Shown here: piece by piece, positions 18,315 through 27,207 of the stretch | Numbering within the stretch: the stretch's first letter is position 1 | How the letters are laid out: each line of letters opens with the position of its first letter | From: Clostridia bacterium | Lineage (GTDB): Bacteria; Bacillota; Clostridia; Lachnospirales; Lachnospiraceae | NCBI GenBank assembly: GCA_910575245.1 | Contig: CAJTEN010000003.1 | Coordinates: 248,001-312,000, forward strand | Direction: 5' to 3' | Length of the DNA: 64,000 nt | The notes under the pieces: generated by a model | Seen by the model: the letters and a program-made list of their open reading frames with translations, nothing else | The model's database searches: none | Told to the model about the DNA's origin: nothing | Position numbers and translations under genes: made by a program

Positions 18315-21300
18315 ATGAGTGAGATGCAGTATACTCTTGGTATTGACATCGGTTCCACAACCGTTAAAATCGCAATTCTCGGTCAGAGGAATCAAATACT
18401 CTTCTCCGACTATCAAAGACACTTTGCAAACATACGGGAAACTCTCTCTGACCTGTTACAAAAGGTCTACGGAAAACTGGGGAATATTACGATTCATCCG
18501 ATGATTACCGGCTCCGGCGGTTTGACACTGGCTAATCATCTGAAAGTTCCCTTTGTGCAGGAGGTCATTGCTGTTTCCACCTCGCTGCAGACTTTTGCCC
18601 CGGTCACCGACGTGGCCATTGAACTGGGCGGTGAGGATGCCAAGATCATCTATTTTGAAGGCGGCAACGTGGAGCAGCGCATGAATGGTATCTGTGCCGG
18701 CGGAACAGGCTCCTTCATCGACCAGATGGCCTCCCTGCTGCAGACAGATGCCCCGGGACTCAACGAATATGCCAAAAATTATCATTCCATGTACACCATT
18801 GCGGCCAGATGCGGTGTATTTGCCAAATCCGACATTCAGCCTCTCATCAATGAGGGCGCTACGAAGGAAGACCTGTCCGCTTCTATTTTCCAGGCTGTTG
18901 TAAACCAGACCATAAGCGGTCTTGCATGTGGCAAGCCAATCCGTGGACATGTGGCTTTTCTGGGTGGCCCCCTGCACTTTCTGTCAGAGCTGAAACAGGC
19001 TTTCATCCGCACCTTGAAGCTGGATGAGGATCATATCATCGACCTGGATGATTCCCATCTGTTCGCCGCTATCGGCTCTGCTTTAAACGCCAAAGAAGAC
19101 ACTTCCTACAGCATGGAAGAGATGGTTAAGAAACTTTCTTCCGATATCAAAATGGAATTTGAGGTGGAACGTATGGAACCGCTGTTTGCCTCTGAAGAAG
19201 ACTATGAGGCCTTCCGCTGCAGACATGCCGCACATCATGTAACTACTTCCGACCTTTCCACCTACAAAGGTAACTGTTTCCTTGGCATTGATGCCGGCTC
19301 CACCACAACCAAAGTGGCGCTGGTAGGCGAGGACGGCTCCCTGCTCTATTCTTTCTACAGCGGCAACGACGGCAGTCCGCTGAAAACGGCTATCCGTTCC
19401 CTGAAGGAGATCTATACCCTTCTTCCAGAAGGGGTTAAGATTGTCCGCTCCTGCTCCACCGGCTATGGAGAAGCTTTGATGAAGGCGGCTTTTCTTCTGG
19501 ATGACGGTGAGGTAGAGACAGTGGCACATTACTATGCCGCCGCCTTCTTCGACCCGGAGGTGGATTGTATTCTGGATATCGGCGGCCAGGACATGAAATG
19601 CATCAAGATTAAAAATCAGACAGTGGACAGCGTACAGCTCAATGAGGCATGCTCCTCTGGATGCGGCTCCTTCATCGAAACCTTTGCCAAATCCCTGAAT
19701 TACAGCGTAGAAAATTTCGCCAGAGCCGCCTTATTCGCCGAGCATCCAATCGACCTAGGTACCCGCTGTACCGTATTCATGAATTCTAAAGTAAAACAGG
19801 CACAGAAGGAAGGTGCTTCCGTCTCCGACATTTCCGCCGGCCTTGCCTACTCTGTGATCAAAAATGCCCTTTTTAAGGTAATCAAAGTCTCGGACGCTTC
19901 GGAACTGGGCCGAAATATCGTCGTACAGGGCGGTACCTTCTATAATGATGCAGTACTCAGGAGTTTCGAGAAGATCGCAGACTGTCAGGCCATAAGACCT
20001 GATATTGCAGGTATCATGGGTGCTTTCGGTTCTGCGCTGATCGCCAGAGAACATTATACAGAAGGCTATCAGACTTCCATGCTGAACATCGAACAGATCA
20101 CCAGCCTGCAGTTTGAGACAAGTATGGCGAAATGCAAAGGCTGCACCAACAACTGCCGCCTGACCATCAATAAATTCACCGGCGGACGCCAGTATATCTC
20201 CGGCAACCGCTGCGAACGCGGAATCGGCAAGGCCAGGAACGAAAATGGTATGCCGAATCTCTATGACTATAAGATAAAAAGACTCTTTTCCTACGAACCG
20301 CTCTCTCCCGATCAGGCGCCGAGAGGCAGCGTGGGCATTCCGCGTGTTTTGAATATGTATGAAAATTACCCGTTCTGGTTCACCTTCTTTACGAAGCTGG
20401 GCTACAGGGTGGTGCTCTCCCCCAGCTCCAACCGTAAAATCTACGAGCTGGGTATTGAGTCAATCCCCAGTGAATCAGAATGTTATCCTGCAAAGCTGGC
20501 TCATGGACATGTGTCCTGGCTGATTAATCAGAAGGTAGATTTCATCTTCTACCCCGCGCTTTTCTACGAGCGTGACGAATTTCATGAGGCAAACAATCAC
20601 TATAACTGCCCTATCGTCACCTCCTACTCGGAAAATATCAAGAACAACGTGGAAGAGATCGGCCACGGCGAAGTCCTGTTCCGCAACCCCTTTATGTCCT
20701 TCCGTGACCTGCAGACTGTCGCCTCCGCTCTCACCAGAGAATTTTCCGAACTGCCTGTCACTGCGGTAATGGATGCCGCAAAGGACGCCTGGTCGGAATT
20801 AGAGCATGCCAGACAGGATGTGCGCAACAAGGGAGAGGAAGTTCTGCGCTTTCTGAAAGAGAACCACAAGCGCGGCATCGTGCTGGCCGGCAGACCGTAT
20901 CATATCGACCCGGAAATCAACCATGGTATCCCGGAGTTGATCACCTCCTATGATCTGGCTGTACTGACAGAGGATTCCGTATCCCATCTGGCCAAACCGG
21001 AACGTCCGCTGATCGTATCCGACCAGTGGATGTACCATTCAAGGCTGTATGCTGCCGCAAGCTACGTTAAGACAAGAGACGATCTGGATCTGATCCAGCT
21101 TAATTCTTTCGGCTGCGGCCTGGACGCAGTCACTACGGATCAGGTCAATGACATCTTATCCGGTTCAGACAAGATCTACACCTGCCTGAAAATTGATGAA
21201 GTAAACAACCTGGGTGCGGCCAGGATCCGTATCCGTTCCCTGCTCTCCGCCATCAAGGTTAGAGAACAGAAGCACAAACAGCGTACCGTCCGTTCAAGCG

Positions 21301-22565
21301 CCATCGCAAAGGTACCTTTTACCGAGGAAATGCGCAAAGAATATACCATCCTCTGCCCGCAGATGTCGCCGATCCATTTCGAGATCATGCAGGCCGGATT
21401 TGAGGCATGCGGATACCATTTCGAAGTATTGGACAATGACAACCGGCACGCAGTGGATATGGGACTGAAATATGTAAATAATGACGCATGTTATCCTTCG
21501 CTGATCGTTGTAGGACAGATCATGGATGCTCTTCTTTCCGGTAAATATGACCTGAACAAAGTTGCTGTCATCATGTCCCAGACAGGCGGCGGATGCCGTG
21601 CCACGAACTACATCGGGTTTATCAGGCGTGCCCTGGAGAAAGCCGGTATGGAACAGATTCCCGTTATCTCCCTTAATCTTGCCGGGATCGAGAGCAATCC
21701 CGGTTTCCATCTGAATGCCGAATTGCTCATGCGCGCCGCCTACAGCGCACTCTTTGGAGATATCTTCATGCGTTGTGTCTATCGTATGCGCCCTTATGAG
21801 AAGGAACCGGGATCTGTAGACAGACTTCACAGAGAGTGGGCAGATAAATGCCGTCTGTTTGTATCCGGGAAGCATCCAAATTATCTGACTTTCTGCAAAA
21901 TGTGCAGGCAGATCATACAGGATTTCGACGCAGTTCCCATCCATGAGAATTTGAAGAAACCCAAGGTAGGCATCGTGGGCGAAATCCTTGTAAAATTCGC
22001 TCCGGCCGCCAACAATCATCTGGTGGAGCTGCTGGAGTCTGAGGACGCCGAGGCAGTCGTTCCCGACCTTCTGGACTTTATGCTCTACTGCTTCTACAAC
22101 CAGATTTATAAGGCGGATTATCTGGGCACTTCCAGAAAGGCCGCTCTGCTCTCCCGTCTGGGTATCTGGACGCTTGAGAGAATGCGCGGCGCCGCTGCCA
22201 GAGCTTTTGAAAAAAGTAAGCACTTTACCCCGCCGGTAAGCATTTATCAGCTTGTCGAATATGCCAAACCTATTGTAAGCATCGGCAACCAGACAGGGGA
22301 AGGATGGTTTCTGACAGGGGAAATGGTAGAACTGATCCACAGCGGTGTCAACAATATCGTCTGCACACAGCCCTTCGGATGTCTGCCCAACCATGTTGTA
22401 GGAAAAGGCGTGATCAAGGAACTGCGCAGACGCTTCCCACTTTCCAATATCGTAGCGATCGACTACGATCCGGGCGCCAGTGAAGTGAATCAGCTTAACC
22501 GGATCAAGCTGATGCTGTCTACCGCACAGAAGAATCTTAAGAAGAATAAGAGCACTGTTCATTGA
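18315..22565 (+). CDS. Giant 2-hydroxyacyl-CoA dehydratase activase / dehydratase-like fusion
   Basis: About 1416 residues. The ATG at 18315 follows AAGGAG at 18298-18303; a GTG at 18303 is in frame but would overlap that site. Two tandem ASKHA-type activase modules: LGIDIGSTTVKIAILG near residue 5 and FLGIDAGSTTTKVALVGEDG near 325. Each is followed by a cysteine loop (NGICAGGTGSFIDQMA; NEACSSGCGSFIETFA). A DUF2229/HgdB-like half then has CKGCTNNCRLTINKF and ISGNRCERG. Activases of this type use ATP to inject an electron into a [4Fe-4S] dehydratase or reductase. The three-part fusion is known in Clostridia, but its substrate is not established. It ends at a strong terminator. Confidence 0.9.
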   Translation: MSEMQYTLGIDIGSTTVKIAILGQRNQILFSDYQRHFANIRETLSDLLQKVYGKLGNITIHPMITGSGGLTLANHLKVPFVQEVIAVSTSLQTFAPVTDVAIELGGEDAKIIYFEGGNVEQRMNGICAGGTGSFIDQMASLLQTDAPGLNEYAKNYHSMYTIAARCGVFAKSDIQPLINEGATKEDLSASIFQAVVNQTISGLACGKPIRGHVAFLGGPLHFLSELKQAFIRTLKLDEDHIIDLDDSHLFAAIGSALNAKEDTSYSMEEMVKKLSSDIKMEFEVERMEPLFASEEDYEAFRCRHAAHHVTTSDLSTYKGNCFLGIDAGSTTTKVALVGEDGSLLYSFYSGNDGSPLKTAIRSLKEIYTLLPEGVKIVRSCSTGYGEALMKAAFLLDDGEVETVAHYYAAAFFDPEVDCILDIGGQDMKCIKIKNQTVDSVQLNEACSSGCGSFIETFAKSLNYSVENFARAALFAEHPIDLGTRCTVFMNSKVKQAQKEGASVSDISAGLAYSVIKNALFKVIKVSDASELGRNIVVQGGTFYNDAVLRSFEKIADCQAIRPDIAGIMGAFGSALIAREHYTEGYQTSMLNIEQITSLQFETSMAKCKGCTNNCRLTINKFTGGRQYISGNRCERGIGKARNENGMPNLYDYKIKRLFSYEPLSPDQAPRGSVGIPRVLNMYENYPFWFTFFTKLGYRVVLSPSSNRKIYELGIESIPSESECYPAKLAHGHVSWLINQKVDFIFYPALFYERDEFHEANNHYNCPIVTSYSENIKNNVEEIGHGEVLFRNPFMSFRDLQTVASALTREFSELPVTAVMDAAKDAWSELEHARQDVRNKGEEVLRFLKENHKRGIVLAGRPYHIDPEINHGIPELITSYDLAVLTEDSVSHLAKPERPLIVSDQWMYHSRLYAAASYVKTRDDLDLIQLNSFGCGLDAVTTDQVNDILSGSDKIYTCLKIDEVNNLGAARIRIRSLLSAIKVREQKHKQRTVRSSAIAKVPFTEEMRKEYTILCPQMSPIHFEIMQAGFEACGYHFEVLDNDNRHAVDMGLKYVNNDACYPSLIVVGQIMDALLSGKYDLNKVAVIMSQTGGGCRATNYIGFIRRALEKAGMEQIPVISLNLAGIESNPGFHLNAELLMRAAYSALFGDIFMRCVYRMRPYEKEPGSVDRLHREWADKCRLFVSGKHPNYLTFCKMCRQIIQDFDAVPIHENLKKPKVGIVGEILVKFAPAANNHLVELLESEDAEAVVPDLLDFMLYCFYNQIYKADYLGTSRKAALLSRLGIWTLERMRGAAARAFEKSKHFTPPVSIYQLVEYAKPIVSIGNQTGEGWFLTGEMVELIHSGVNNIVCTQPFGCLPNHVVGKGVIKELRRRFPLSNIVAIDYDPGASEVNQLNRIKLMLSTAQKNLKKNKSTVH

Positions 22566-22566
22566 C

Positions 22567-22610
22567 ACGGTCATCGCAGCAAATGCGCAGGCCTGTCCGG
22601 ACTGTTACGA
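22567..22610. repeat. Dispersed palindromic repeat, degenerate copy
   Basis: On the minus strand this reads TAACAGTCCGGACAGG, CCTGCGCATTTGCTGCG and GACCGTG. The block order matches the copies at 2893, 4697 and 51243. It begins at the stop codon of the activase gene, so the repeat abuts the coding end. Confidence 0.5.
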
Positions 22611-22614
22611 AATA

Positions 22615-22666
22615 AATACACTCCCGGAGTCCGATTATCATAATCTGACATCCGAGAGTGTATTTT
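22615..22666 (+). terminator. Terminator of the activase gene, probably bidirectional
   Basis: AATACACTC (22615-22623) pairs with GAGTGTATT (22656-22664), with an inner CGGA/TCCG pairing and a GATTAT/ATAATC palindrome, and ends in a T-run. It lies between convergent genes. Confidence 0.75.
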
Positions 22667-22700
22667 ACATTCTATATCTATTCTATTATTATTCACCCGT

Positions 22701-22874
22701 TTACATCTGCTTTCTGACTACCAGATATTCATTATCCAACTGGTAAAAGGAACACGCAAAATTACCTCCTTCCAGAAACCGGCCCATATCATCCTCATCC
22801 AGATCTACCATACAGACGTAGCATTCATAGTCTTCATCATACTGATAGTTACTACAGGTATCACAATTACTCAT
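22701..22874 (-). CDS. Small cysteine-rich acidic protein (DUF6472-like)
   Basis: 57 residues, starting MSNCDTCSNYQYDEDYECYV. Cysteines 4, 7, 18 and 21 form a pair-of-pairs that could bind a metal, followed by MVDLDEDDMGRFL and a final Cys in NFACSFYQLDNEY. The pattern matches short Clostridia proteins I know as DUF6472. Function is unknown. It lies 23 bp downstream of the 96-residue gene and is probably co-transcribed with it from the promoter at 23234-23262. It is convergent with the activase gene. Confidence 0.7.
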   Translation of the reverse strand: MSNCDTCSNYQYDEDYECYVCMVDLDEDDMGRFLEGGNFACSFYQLDNEYLVVRKQM

Positions 22875-22897
22875 CTCTTAAGCCTATATCCTTCTCC

Positions 22898-23188
22898 CTA
22901 ATAAAAGGTCTTGTCCACTTTACGATTAATAAATCTGATCTTACCCTTGATCTCTTCCCCAAATTCCTGAATCGCTTCATCGGCAATATCCTTCTGCAGC
23001 TGATTTACACAAAAGATACAAGTGCCGAATTTATCATTGGAAAAAAATCTGGGCTTCTCCCACTTTACAAAATAGGATACCCTGTGCCTGAGCAGAAGCT
23101 TCTCAATCTTCTCTTTGGTTGAAAGATCAGACACCTGACACCATTCCAGTTCATTATGTACTTTCACTTTCTGATATGCAGTTTCCAT
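22898..23188 (-). CDS. Conserved hypothetical protein
   Basis: 96 residues, basic, without signal or membrane segment: METAYQKVKVHNELEWCQVS, then a RHRVSYFVKWEKPRFFS segment and a C-terminal EIKGKIRFINRKVDKTFY. The central IFCVNQLQKDIADEAIQEFG and overall size resemble small DUF2007-like/signal-transducing families, but I do not recognise it confidently. A sigma-A promoter lies 46 bp upstream of its start. It shares the divergent regulatory region with metA. Confidence 0.65.
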   Translation of the reverse strand: METAYQKVKVHNELEWCQVSDLSTKEKIEKLLLRHRVSYFVKWEKPRFFSNDKFGTCIFCVNQLQKDIADEAIQEFGEEIKGKIRFINRKVDKTFY

Positions 23189-23233
23189 GATCGCCCTCCG
23201 TATCGTTTCCGGCCAAAACCGTAATCCATACTA

Positions 23234-23262
23234 ATTATAGCGTATTTTGTATAATTGTGCAA
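23234..23262 (-). promoter_or_regulatory. Sigma-A promoter for the small-gene pair
   Basis: On the minus strand TTGCAC (23257-23262), a 17-bp spacer and TATAAT (23234-23239) point into the gene starting at 23188. Confidence 0.65.
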
Positions 23263-23265
23263 TTA

Positions 23266-23294
23266 TTGCATGACAGCTTTTTTTGTGATATATT
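23266..23294 (+). promoter_or_regulatory. Sigma-A promoter for metA
   Basis: TTGCAT (23266-23271), a 17-bp spacer and TATATT (23289-23294) lie 46 bp before metA. The two divergent promoters nearly abut. No SAM-I (S-box) riboswitch fits in this short leader. Confidence 0.6.
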
Positions 23295-23340
23295 TAAAGC
23301 GTTATTTTTGAATATCAATTTAAGATGCGAGGAATAAATT

Positions 23341-24258
23341 ATGCCTATCAAAATAGCAGATTCTTTACCGGCAACCACCATACTGGAAAGGGAAAACATC
23401 TTTGTTATGACAGAATACCGGGCTATGCATCAGGATATCCGTCCGCTCGATGTATTGATCCTTAATCTGATGCCTACCAAGATCGTAACGGAAACACAGC
23501 TTCTGCGCAAGCTGTCCAATACGCCTCTGCAAGTTAATGTAGAATTCCTGCAGACTGCAAGTTACATACCACAGCATACCGATTCCAATCATCTGGAATC
23601 CTTCTACACCACCTTCGATCAGGTGAGAAACCGCAAGTACGACGGCATGATTATCACAGGAGCCCCTCTGGATTATGTGAAGTTCGAAGATGTGACTTAC
23701 TGGGATGAACTGTGCACCATCATGACATGGGGAACGAAACATGTCCACTGTACGCTGCACCTGTGCTGGGGTGCTTTCGCCGGATTGTATTATCTCTATG
23801 GTCTGGACCGGTACGATCTGAAAACCAAGCTTTCCGGTGTCTATGCACACAGAATCATAAAGAAAAATTCTCCGCTATTCAGAGGTTTCGACGATGTCTT
23901 CTACGCACCGCAATCCCGTGCCATGGGTATTACCGCCGAGAAGATCGCCTCCGTTCCGGATCTGGAACTTATGGCCGTTTCTGATGAGGCAGGTGTCACC
24001 ATCGTCAAGACTACCGACAGCCGGCATTTCTTTGTCACCTGTCATCCGGAATACGATTCGGATACGCTGGCACTGGAATATTTCAGGGATTTAAACAAAG
24101 GATTGAATCCCGCCATACCGGTCAATTATTTCCCGGAGGATAACCCCGAGAAGCCGCCTATCGTCAACTGGCGCTCTACCGGTCAGCTGTTGTACTCCAA
24201 CTGGCTGAATTATTACGTGTACCAGACAACGCCGTATGATATCAGGACGATTGAGTAA
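23341..24258 (+). CDS. metA: Homoserine O-acyltransferase (MetA family)
   Basis: 305 residues, full length. It acylates homoserine in the first committed step of methionine synthesis. The nucleophile C142 sits in LHLCWGAFAG, and H235 and E237 lie in TCHPEYDS, the exact positions known for the family triad. The acyl-donor-determining position 111, Glu in acetyl-CoA enzymes and Gly in succinyl-CoA enzymes, is Asp here (TGAPLD). This fits an acetyl-type enzyme better but is unusual. GCGAGGAATAA precedes the ATG. Followed by a strong terminator, so monocistronic. Confidence 0.95.
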   Translation: MPIKIADSLPATTILERENIFVMTEYRAMHQDIRPLDVLILNLMPTKIVTETQLLRKLSNTPLQVNVEFLQTASYIPQHTDSNHLESFYTTFDQVRNRKYDGMIITGAPLDYVKFEDVTYWDELCTIMTWGTKHVHCTLHLCWGAFAGLYYLYGLDRYDLKTKLSGVYAHRIIKKNSPLFRGFDDVFYAPQSRAMGITAEKIASVPDLELMAVSDEAGVTIVKTTDSRHFFVTCHPEYDSDTLALEYFRDLNKGLNPAIPVNYFPEDNPEKPPIVNWRSTGQLLYSNWLNYYVYQTTPYDIRTIE

Positions 24259-24293
24259 AGGTGCCGGAAGCGCGCTGTTTTCAAGGGTTTTCG

Positions 24294-24329
24294 GAGCATC
24301 ACATCCTGGCCGGGATGTGGTGCTCTTTT
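24294..24329 (+). terminator. Rho-independent terminator of metA
   Basis: A 13-bp stem GAGCATCACATCC/GGGATGTGGTGCTC-type pairing with one G-U and a short loop, followed by TTTTA. It starts 36 bp after the metA stop. Confidence 0.85.
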
Positions 24330-24385
24330 ACATTATTTCCTGTTTTTGCACATATTATGAGGGGAAATTGGGGTACATATATGTT

Positions 24386-24514
24386 TCATTTTTTCTCAGG
24401 ATCTGGATCGTTTTCATAATTATCCAGCATTCTCTGGCAAAATATGTCATCCGCCTCCTCATCAGCAGCAACACCTTGGACATAGGCTAATACATAACCT
24501 ATTTTATAATCCGG
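24386..24514 (-). pseudogene. C-terminal fragment of an unrecognised protein
   Basis: An open frame without a start codon encodes IPDYKIGYVLAYVQGVAADE followed by EADDIFCQRMLDNYENDPD and a stop. Codon choice is gene-like. Upstream, the frame runs straight into the dispersed repeat at 24530 and then a stop. The original 5' part is therefore gone, perhaps removed by repeat insertion or deletion. The family is not recognised. Confidence 0.4.
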
Positions 24515-24529
24515 TATCCTCTCACACCT

Positions 24530-24616
24530 GAATTATATTCTCACGGGATGCGCAGTAAATGCGGATTCCTGAACCGTGAAAAGTAACAATAGTTCATCCT
24601 TAGCCGAACTGTTACA
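24530..24616. repeat. Dispersed palindromic repeat between two gene remnants
   Basis: Read on the minus strand: TAACAGTTCGGC, then GTTACTTTTCACGG, a GCATTTACTGC hairpin, CCGTGAGAA and ATTCAGGTG. The second part is nearly identical to 51237-51297. The element separates the integrase remnant from the 24386-24514 fragment and supplies the integrase remnant's abnormal C-terminal codons. Confidence 0.6.
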
Positions 24617-25030
24617 AAAATCTGCCCATAGATCAAGCCGATAAGCTCATATAGCCTCATCGGTAAATACATCATTAAGCTCTCCAACTCTTTCTGTTTG
24701 AATTCTTCTGTAACGTGCACATAAAGATCCATTGTCATCTGTAAAGCCGCATGCCCCAGATATCTTTGTACTGTCTTCGGTAAAATTCCTGCCTCAATAC
24801 ATCTCGTAGCAAATGTATGGCGGAAAGTATGCGCGGAAAACATTGGGAAGAATTCGGTTCCGTCCCTTTGCAGGTTGATCTCACATACATAGTGGTTTTC
24901 TCCTTTCCGGTTTCTGCTGTCTTCATTTTTATCCTGGGAATATGAAGTTCAGACATTGAAACGCTGTAAAAGACTCAGAAAATCAGAATAATATTTATCA
25001 GTAATATAGCGGAAATCCCAGTTTTCTGCT
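24541..25030 (-). pseudogene. Degraded tyrosine recombinase (integrase) remnant
   Basis: The frame ending at 24541 carries the catalytic C-terminal boxes of phage/ICE integrases: SAHTFRHTFATRCIEAG (box II HxxR), VQRYLGHAALQMTMDLYVHV (LGH and the Tyr nucleophile). Read back in the same frame it continues through HYVCEINLQRDGTEFFPM to an in-frame TGA near 24953. Gene-like residues NWDFRYITDKYYSDFLSLLQ continue beyond that stop. The N-terminal two-thirds are absent, and the last roughly 30 residues run into a repeat. It is the scar of a lost integrative element. Confidence 0.75.
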
Positions 25031-25084
25031 TTTCTGCCAGACTATATTCAGGCTTAAAATCGAGCCTGTAGTTATAGAACAGCC

Positions 25085-25369
25085 TCAAGCTGCCCGGATC
25101 AGTCCCATCTCCCGCAGCAGTGTTACACAGTCATGAAATCCTTTCCTGTAAGCCATCCTCCCACAACAGGCTCCACTTGCCGTATGGGCAGATACAAGCC
25201 TGTCTACTGCCAGACGCTGTTCTTTCGTCAGTCCCAGCTTCTCACACTTTTCTATATGCTCATCAATCTCTTTCTGTATCTCTGCATATTCCTCATCTTC
25301 CAGCAGGATCTTGTTGATCCCTTCGTTGACAGAATAATCTGTAATAATATCAAATATGTTGTCTCCCAT
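25085..25369 (-). CDS. Small helical protein (DUF6809-like)
   Basis: 94 residues, starting MGDNIFDIITDYSVNEGINK, with an acidic helical middle (EIQKEIDEHIEKCEKLGL) and a C-terminus containing CCGRMAYRKGFHDCVTLLREM. Such short proteins with a xxYRKGFxxxxxLLxE ending are frequent around mobile elements in Clostridia and resemble DUF6809. Function unknown. The gene lies within the mobile debris zone, between the integrase remnant and the Rpn gene. Confidence 0.6.
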   Translation of the reverse strand: MGDNIFDIITDYSVNEGINKILLEDEEYAEIQKEIDEHIEKCEKLGLTKEQRLAVDRLVSAHTASGACCGRMAYRKGFHDCVTLLREMGLIRAA

Positions 25370-25434
25370 ACCAGCTTCCTCTTCCTTTCATAAATCAACC
25401 AATTTGGCTCCCCTGTTTTACATAAAACTACAAC

Positions 25435-25472
25435 GAAAAAGAGGATACCCTGTCCTGTCAGAATACCCTCTT
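25435..25472 (-). terminator. Terminator downstream of the Rpn gene
   Basis: On the minus strand AAGAGGGTATTC pairs with GGGTATCCTCTT (12 bp with wobbles) and runs into TTTCG. It lies about 105 bp past the Rpn stop. Confidence 0.55.
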
Positions 25473-25579
25473 ATCTTAAATCAACTCATACTGCCTGCCA
25501 GCAGCATCCAAAAACATCTCTGTAACGCCAACATCCGGTAAGCGCTTTGTTTCCCTGCGCACAGGAATCATGCAGGATT

Positions 25580-26416
25580 TTATGGATTCATGCATATCTC
25601 ATTCTTATAATCCAGAAGATACTCCTGCGCCTCCTGTAAGGATATTCCCAATTTAACCTGCAATCGGTCCAGGATCTCATTTTCAGAAAGACCAAAATCC
25701 AGGCCAAGCTCAATGATACCTTCCGCTTTTCCTTTTTTCAAGCCTTTTTCTATATTCTCCTGATCCCGCATAAACAATGTCATATATTCATGCCTCCATT
25801 CACTGTTCTTCTTTGCCTCTCTTACCGCTGCTTCCAGCCTCTGCACGAAACTGTCTTCTGACTCTTTTCCTGCTACATAATCAAGAAATGCCCTTAATTC
25901 GCCGCTGATATCATCCTGCACACCCACAGCATTCAGGAACAGCTTTACCGTTCCGTCTCCCATCGGGATACTGTTATCCTCTTTACAGATATTTTCGAAC
26001 GTATATACATGCCTTCCTTTGCCAAAAATATCAAAAGAACAGATAAAGATAACATAGCTTGGGTTCAGCTTCTTATAGGACTGTCCCCTGTCCAGCATCT
26101 GCAGATCCAGCATGCTCTGATAATAGCGGCTTCTTTTAGGCAGTTCTTTTGTATCAGTCACCTGCATTTCAATGTCGTAAACAGTATCTTTTCCATCCTG
26201 TACATATACATCCAGACGGACACTCTTCGCGTCACTATCCGGCCTGATCCCCTTTTGCGTCTCCGGATATTCGATGCGGTCTATCCTTAAATCAGGAAGT
26301 ATCCTCTGCAGCAGCTCTTTACAAAGCTCCGCATCCTGCATGACCTTTCCAAACAAAAAGTCATTAGATATCCCTAATGATTCCCATATTGTATTAAGTT
26401 CTGTCTGCTTTCCCAT
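25580..26416 (-). CDS. Rpn-family recombination-promoting nuclease / PD-(D/E)XK transposase-like
   Basis: 278 residues. N-terminal ISNDFLFGKVMQDAELCKEL and the catalytic-type VRLDVYVQDGKDTVYDIEMQ block (D...DxExQ) match the PD-(D/E)XK nuclease family transposase group (Rpn/PF12784). SRYYQSMLDLQMLDRGQSYK follows, and the C-terminus is the variable amphipathic tail (LDFGLSENEILDRLQVKLGISLQEA). Rpn proteins are DNA endonucleases with toxin-like, phage-defence and recombination activities. The gene is intact and has an own terminator. Further tail fragments of the same family lie at 26718 and 27493. Confidence 0.85.
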   Translation of the reverse strand: MGKQTELNTIWESLGISNDFLFGKVMQDAELCKELLQRILPDLRIDRIEYPETQKGIRPDSDAKSVRLDVYVQDGKDTVYDIEMQVTDTKELPKRSRYYQSMLDLQMLDRGQSYKKLNPSYVIFICSFDIFGKGRHVYTFENICKEDNSIPMGDGTVKLFLNAVGVQDDISGELRAFLDYVAGKESEDSFVQRLEAAVREAKKNSEWRHEYMTLFMRDQENIEKGLKKGKAEGIIELGLDFGLSENEILDRLQVKLGISLQEAQEYLLDYKNEICMNP

Positions 26417-26487
26417 CTTTTATTTCCTCTTTTCTTTGATTATATTATACAAATTCCCCCTGTAAAATACAACCGTCTGCATCAAAA

Positions 26488-26625
26488 TCAGCCCGCCAGT
26501 TTATCCTGCTCCACATCATCAATATCCTGGCACTGCTCCCATAGCTGTTCCAGGCTCTTTCCCTTCTTCCAGGTATGCGCCAGCCTGACCTCGGCCTCCT
26601 TTCCATAAAGTATATTTACATCCAT
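26488..26625 (-). CDS. Possible small protein in the mobile zone
   Basis: A 45-codon frame, MDVNILYGKEAEVRLAHTWK followed by KGKSLEQLWEQCQDIDDVEQ and a stop. It has GGAATGGG just upstream, gene-like codons and a hydrophilic composition. No family is recognised. It may be a remnant of a larger nuclease-associated gene. The rest of the 26417-26717 gap shows nothing. Confidence 0.3.
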   Translation of the reverse strand: MDVNILYGKEAEVRLAHTWKKGKSLEQLWEQCQDIDDVEQDKLAG

Positions 26626-26717
26626 CCCATTCCTACAAGTACACCTTAAAAAGCAGCAAACCACTTTCTGATCTGCTGCTTTCTATTTCCTTCCTCTATA
26701 TCGGCATAGGATAACCA

Positions 26718-27044
26718 CTATAAATATTTCTCCGCTTCTTCATCAGAAAAAGCATACTTCTTTTTTAATATTTCTTTAATCCTGTCATCATCCGCGCCTA
26801 AATCACGGAAGCCTTCCACTGCACGCAAAATAGCCTCCCGCATAGTTTCCTGCCTGGTTTCCTCTTTGATTTTCATAATCTCCGGCTCCATAATCTCTAA
26901 CAATGCCTGGCACATATTTTTATCTCATCTCAATTCTTCCACCATCTTCCGGTTTGCCCTGATGCTTACTTCCAAAACAGAATCTGCCAACTCTCTGTCA
27001 AGTTTCTGCGTTAACCTGTCAATCCTTTCAAGAAGCATTTCCAT
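26718..27044 (-). pseudogene. Remnants of an Rpn-family nuclease C-terminus
   Basis: Two short consecutive frames. 26925-27044 encodes 39 residues (MEMLLERIDRLTQKLDRELA). 26718-26915 encodes 65 residues (MCQALLEIMEPEIMKIKEET, ending FSDEEAEKYL). The MCQAL...EExRxE pattern is the usual C-terminal tail of Lachnospiraceae Rpn-type proteins, where it follows the nuclease domain. The nuclease domain itself is missing here. It could alternatively be a minimal regulatory tail expressed on its own. Confidence 0.5.
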
Positions 27045-27207
27045 ATCCTACTTCTCCATTCCTTCTGACAGTGCTGTCATTATATTCCTCAAAGCGGTTC
27101 CCATGGGAAAAGATATAGAATGGGATAGCCGATCTGCATAATATTTCCTGTTGACTTTCCCGAACATTCGTTCTATCATATTCCTACAAGCAAAGGAGCT
27201 GACAGAC

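Noticed and set aside
21294-22574. 426-codon minus-strand frame opposite the activase gene
   Set aside because: Antisense reading of conserved activase/dehydratase codons; no ribosome site or domain.
23189-23340. Possible SAM riboswitch before metA
   Set aside because: The leader from the predicted start to the ATG is only about 40 nt, and no S-box core sequences are present.
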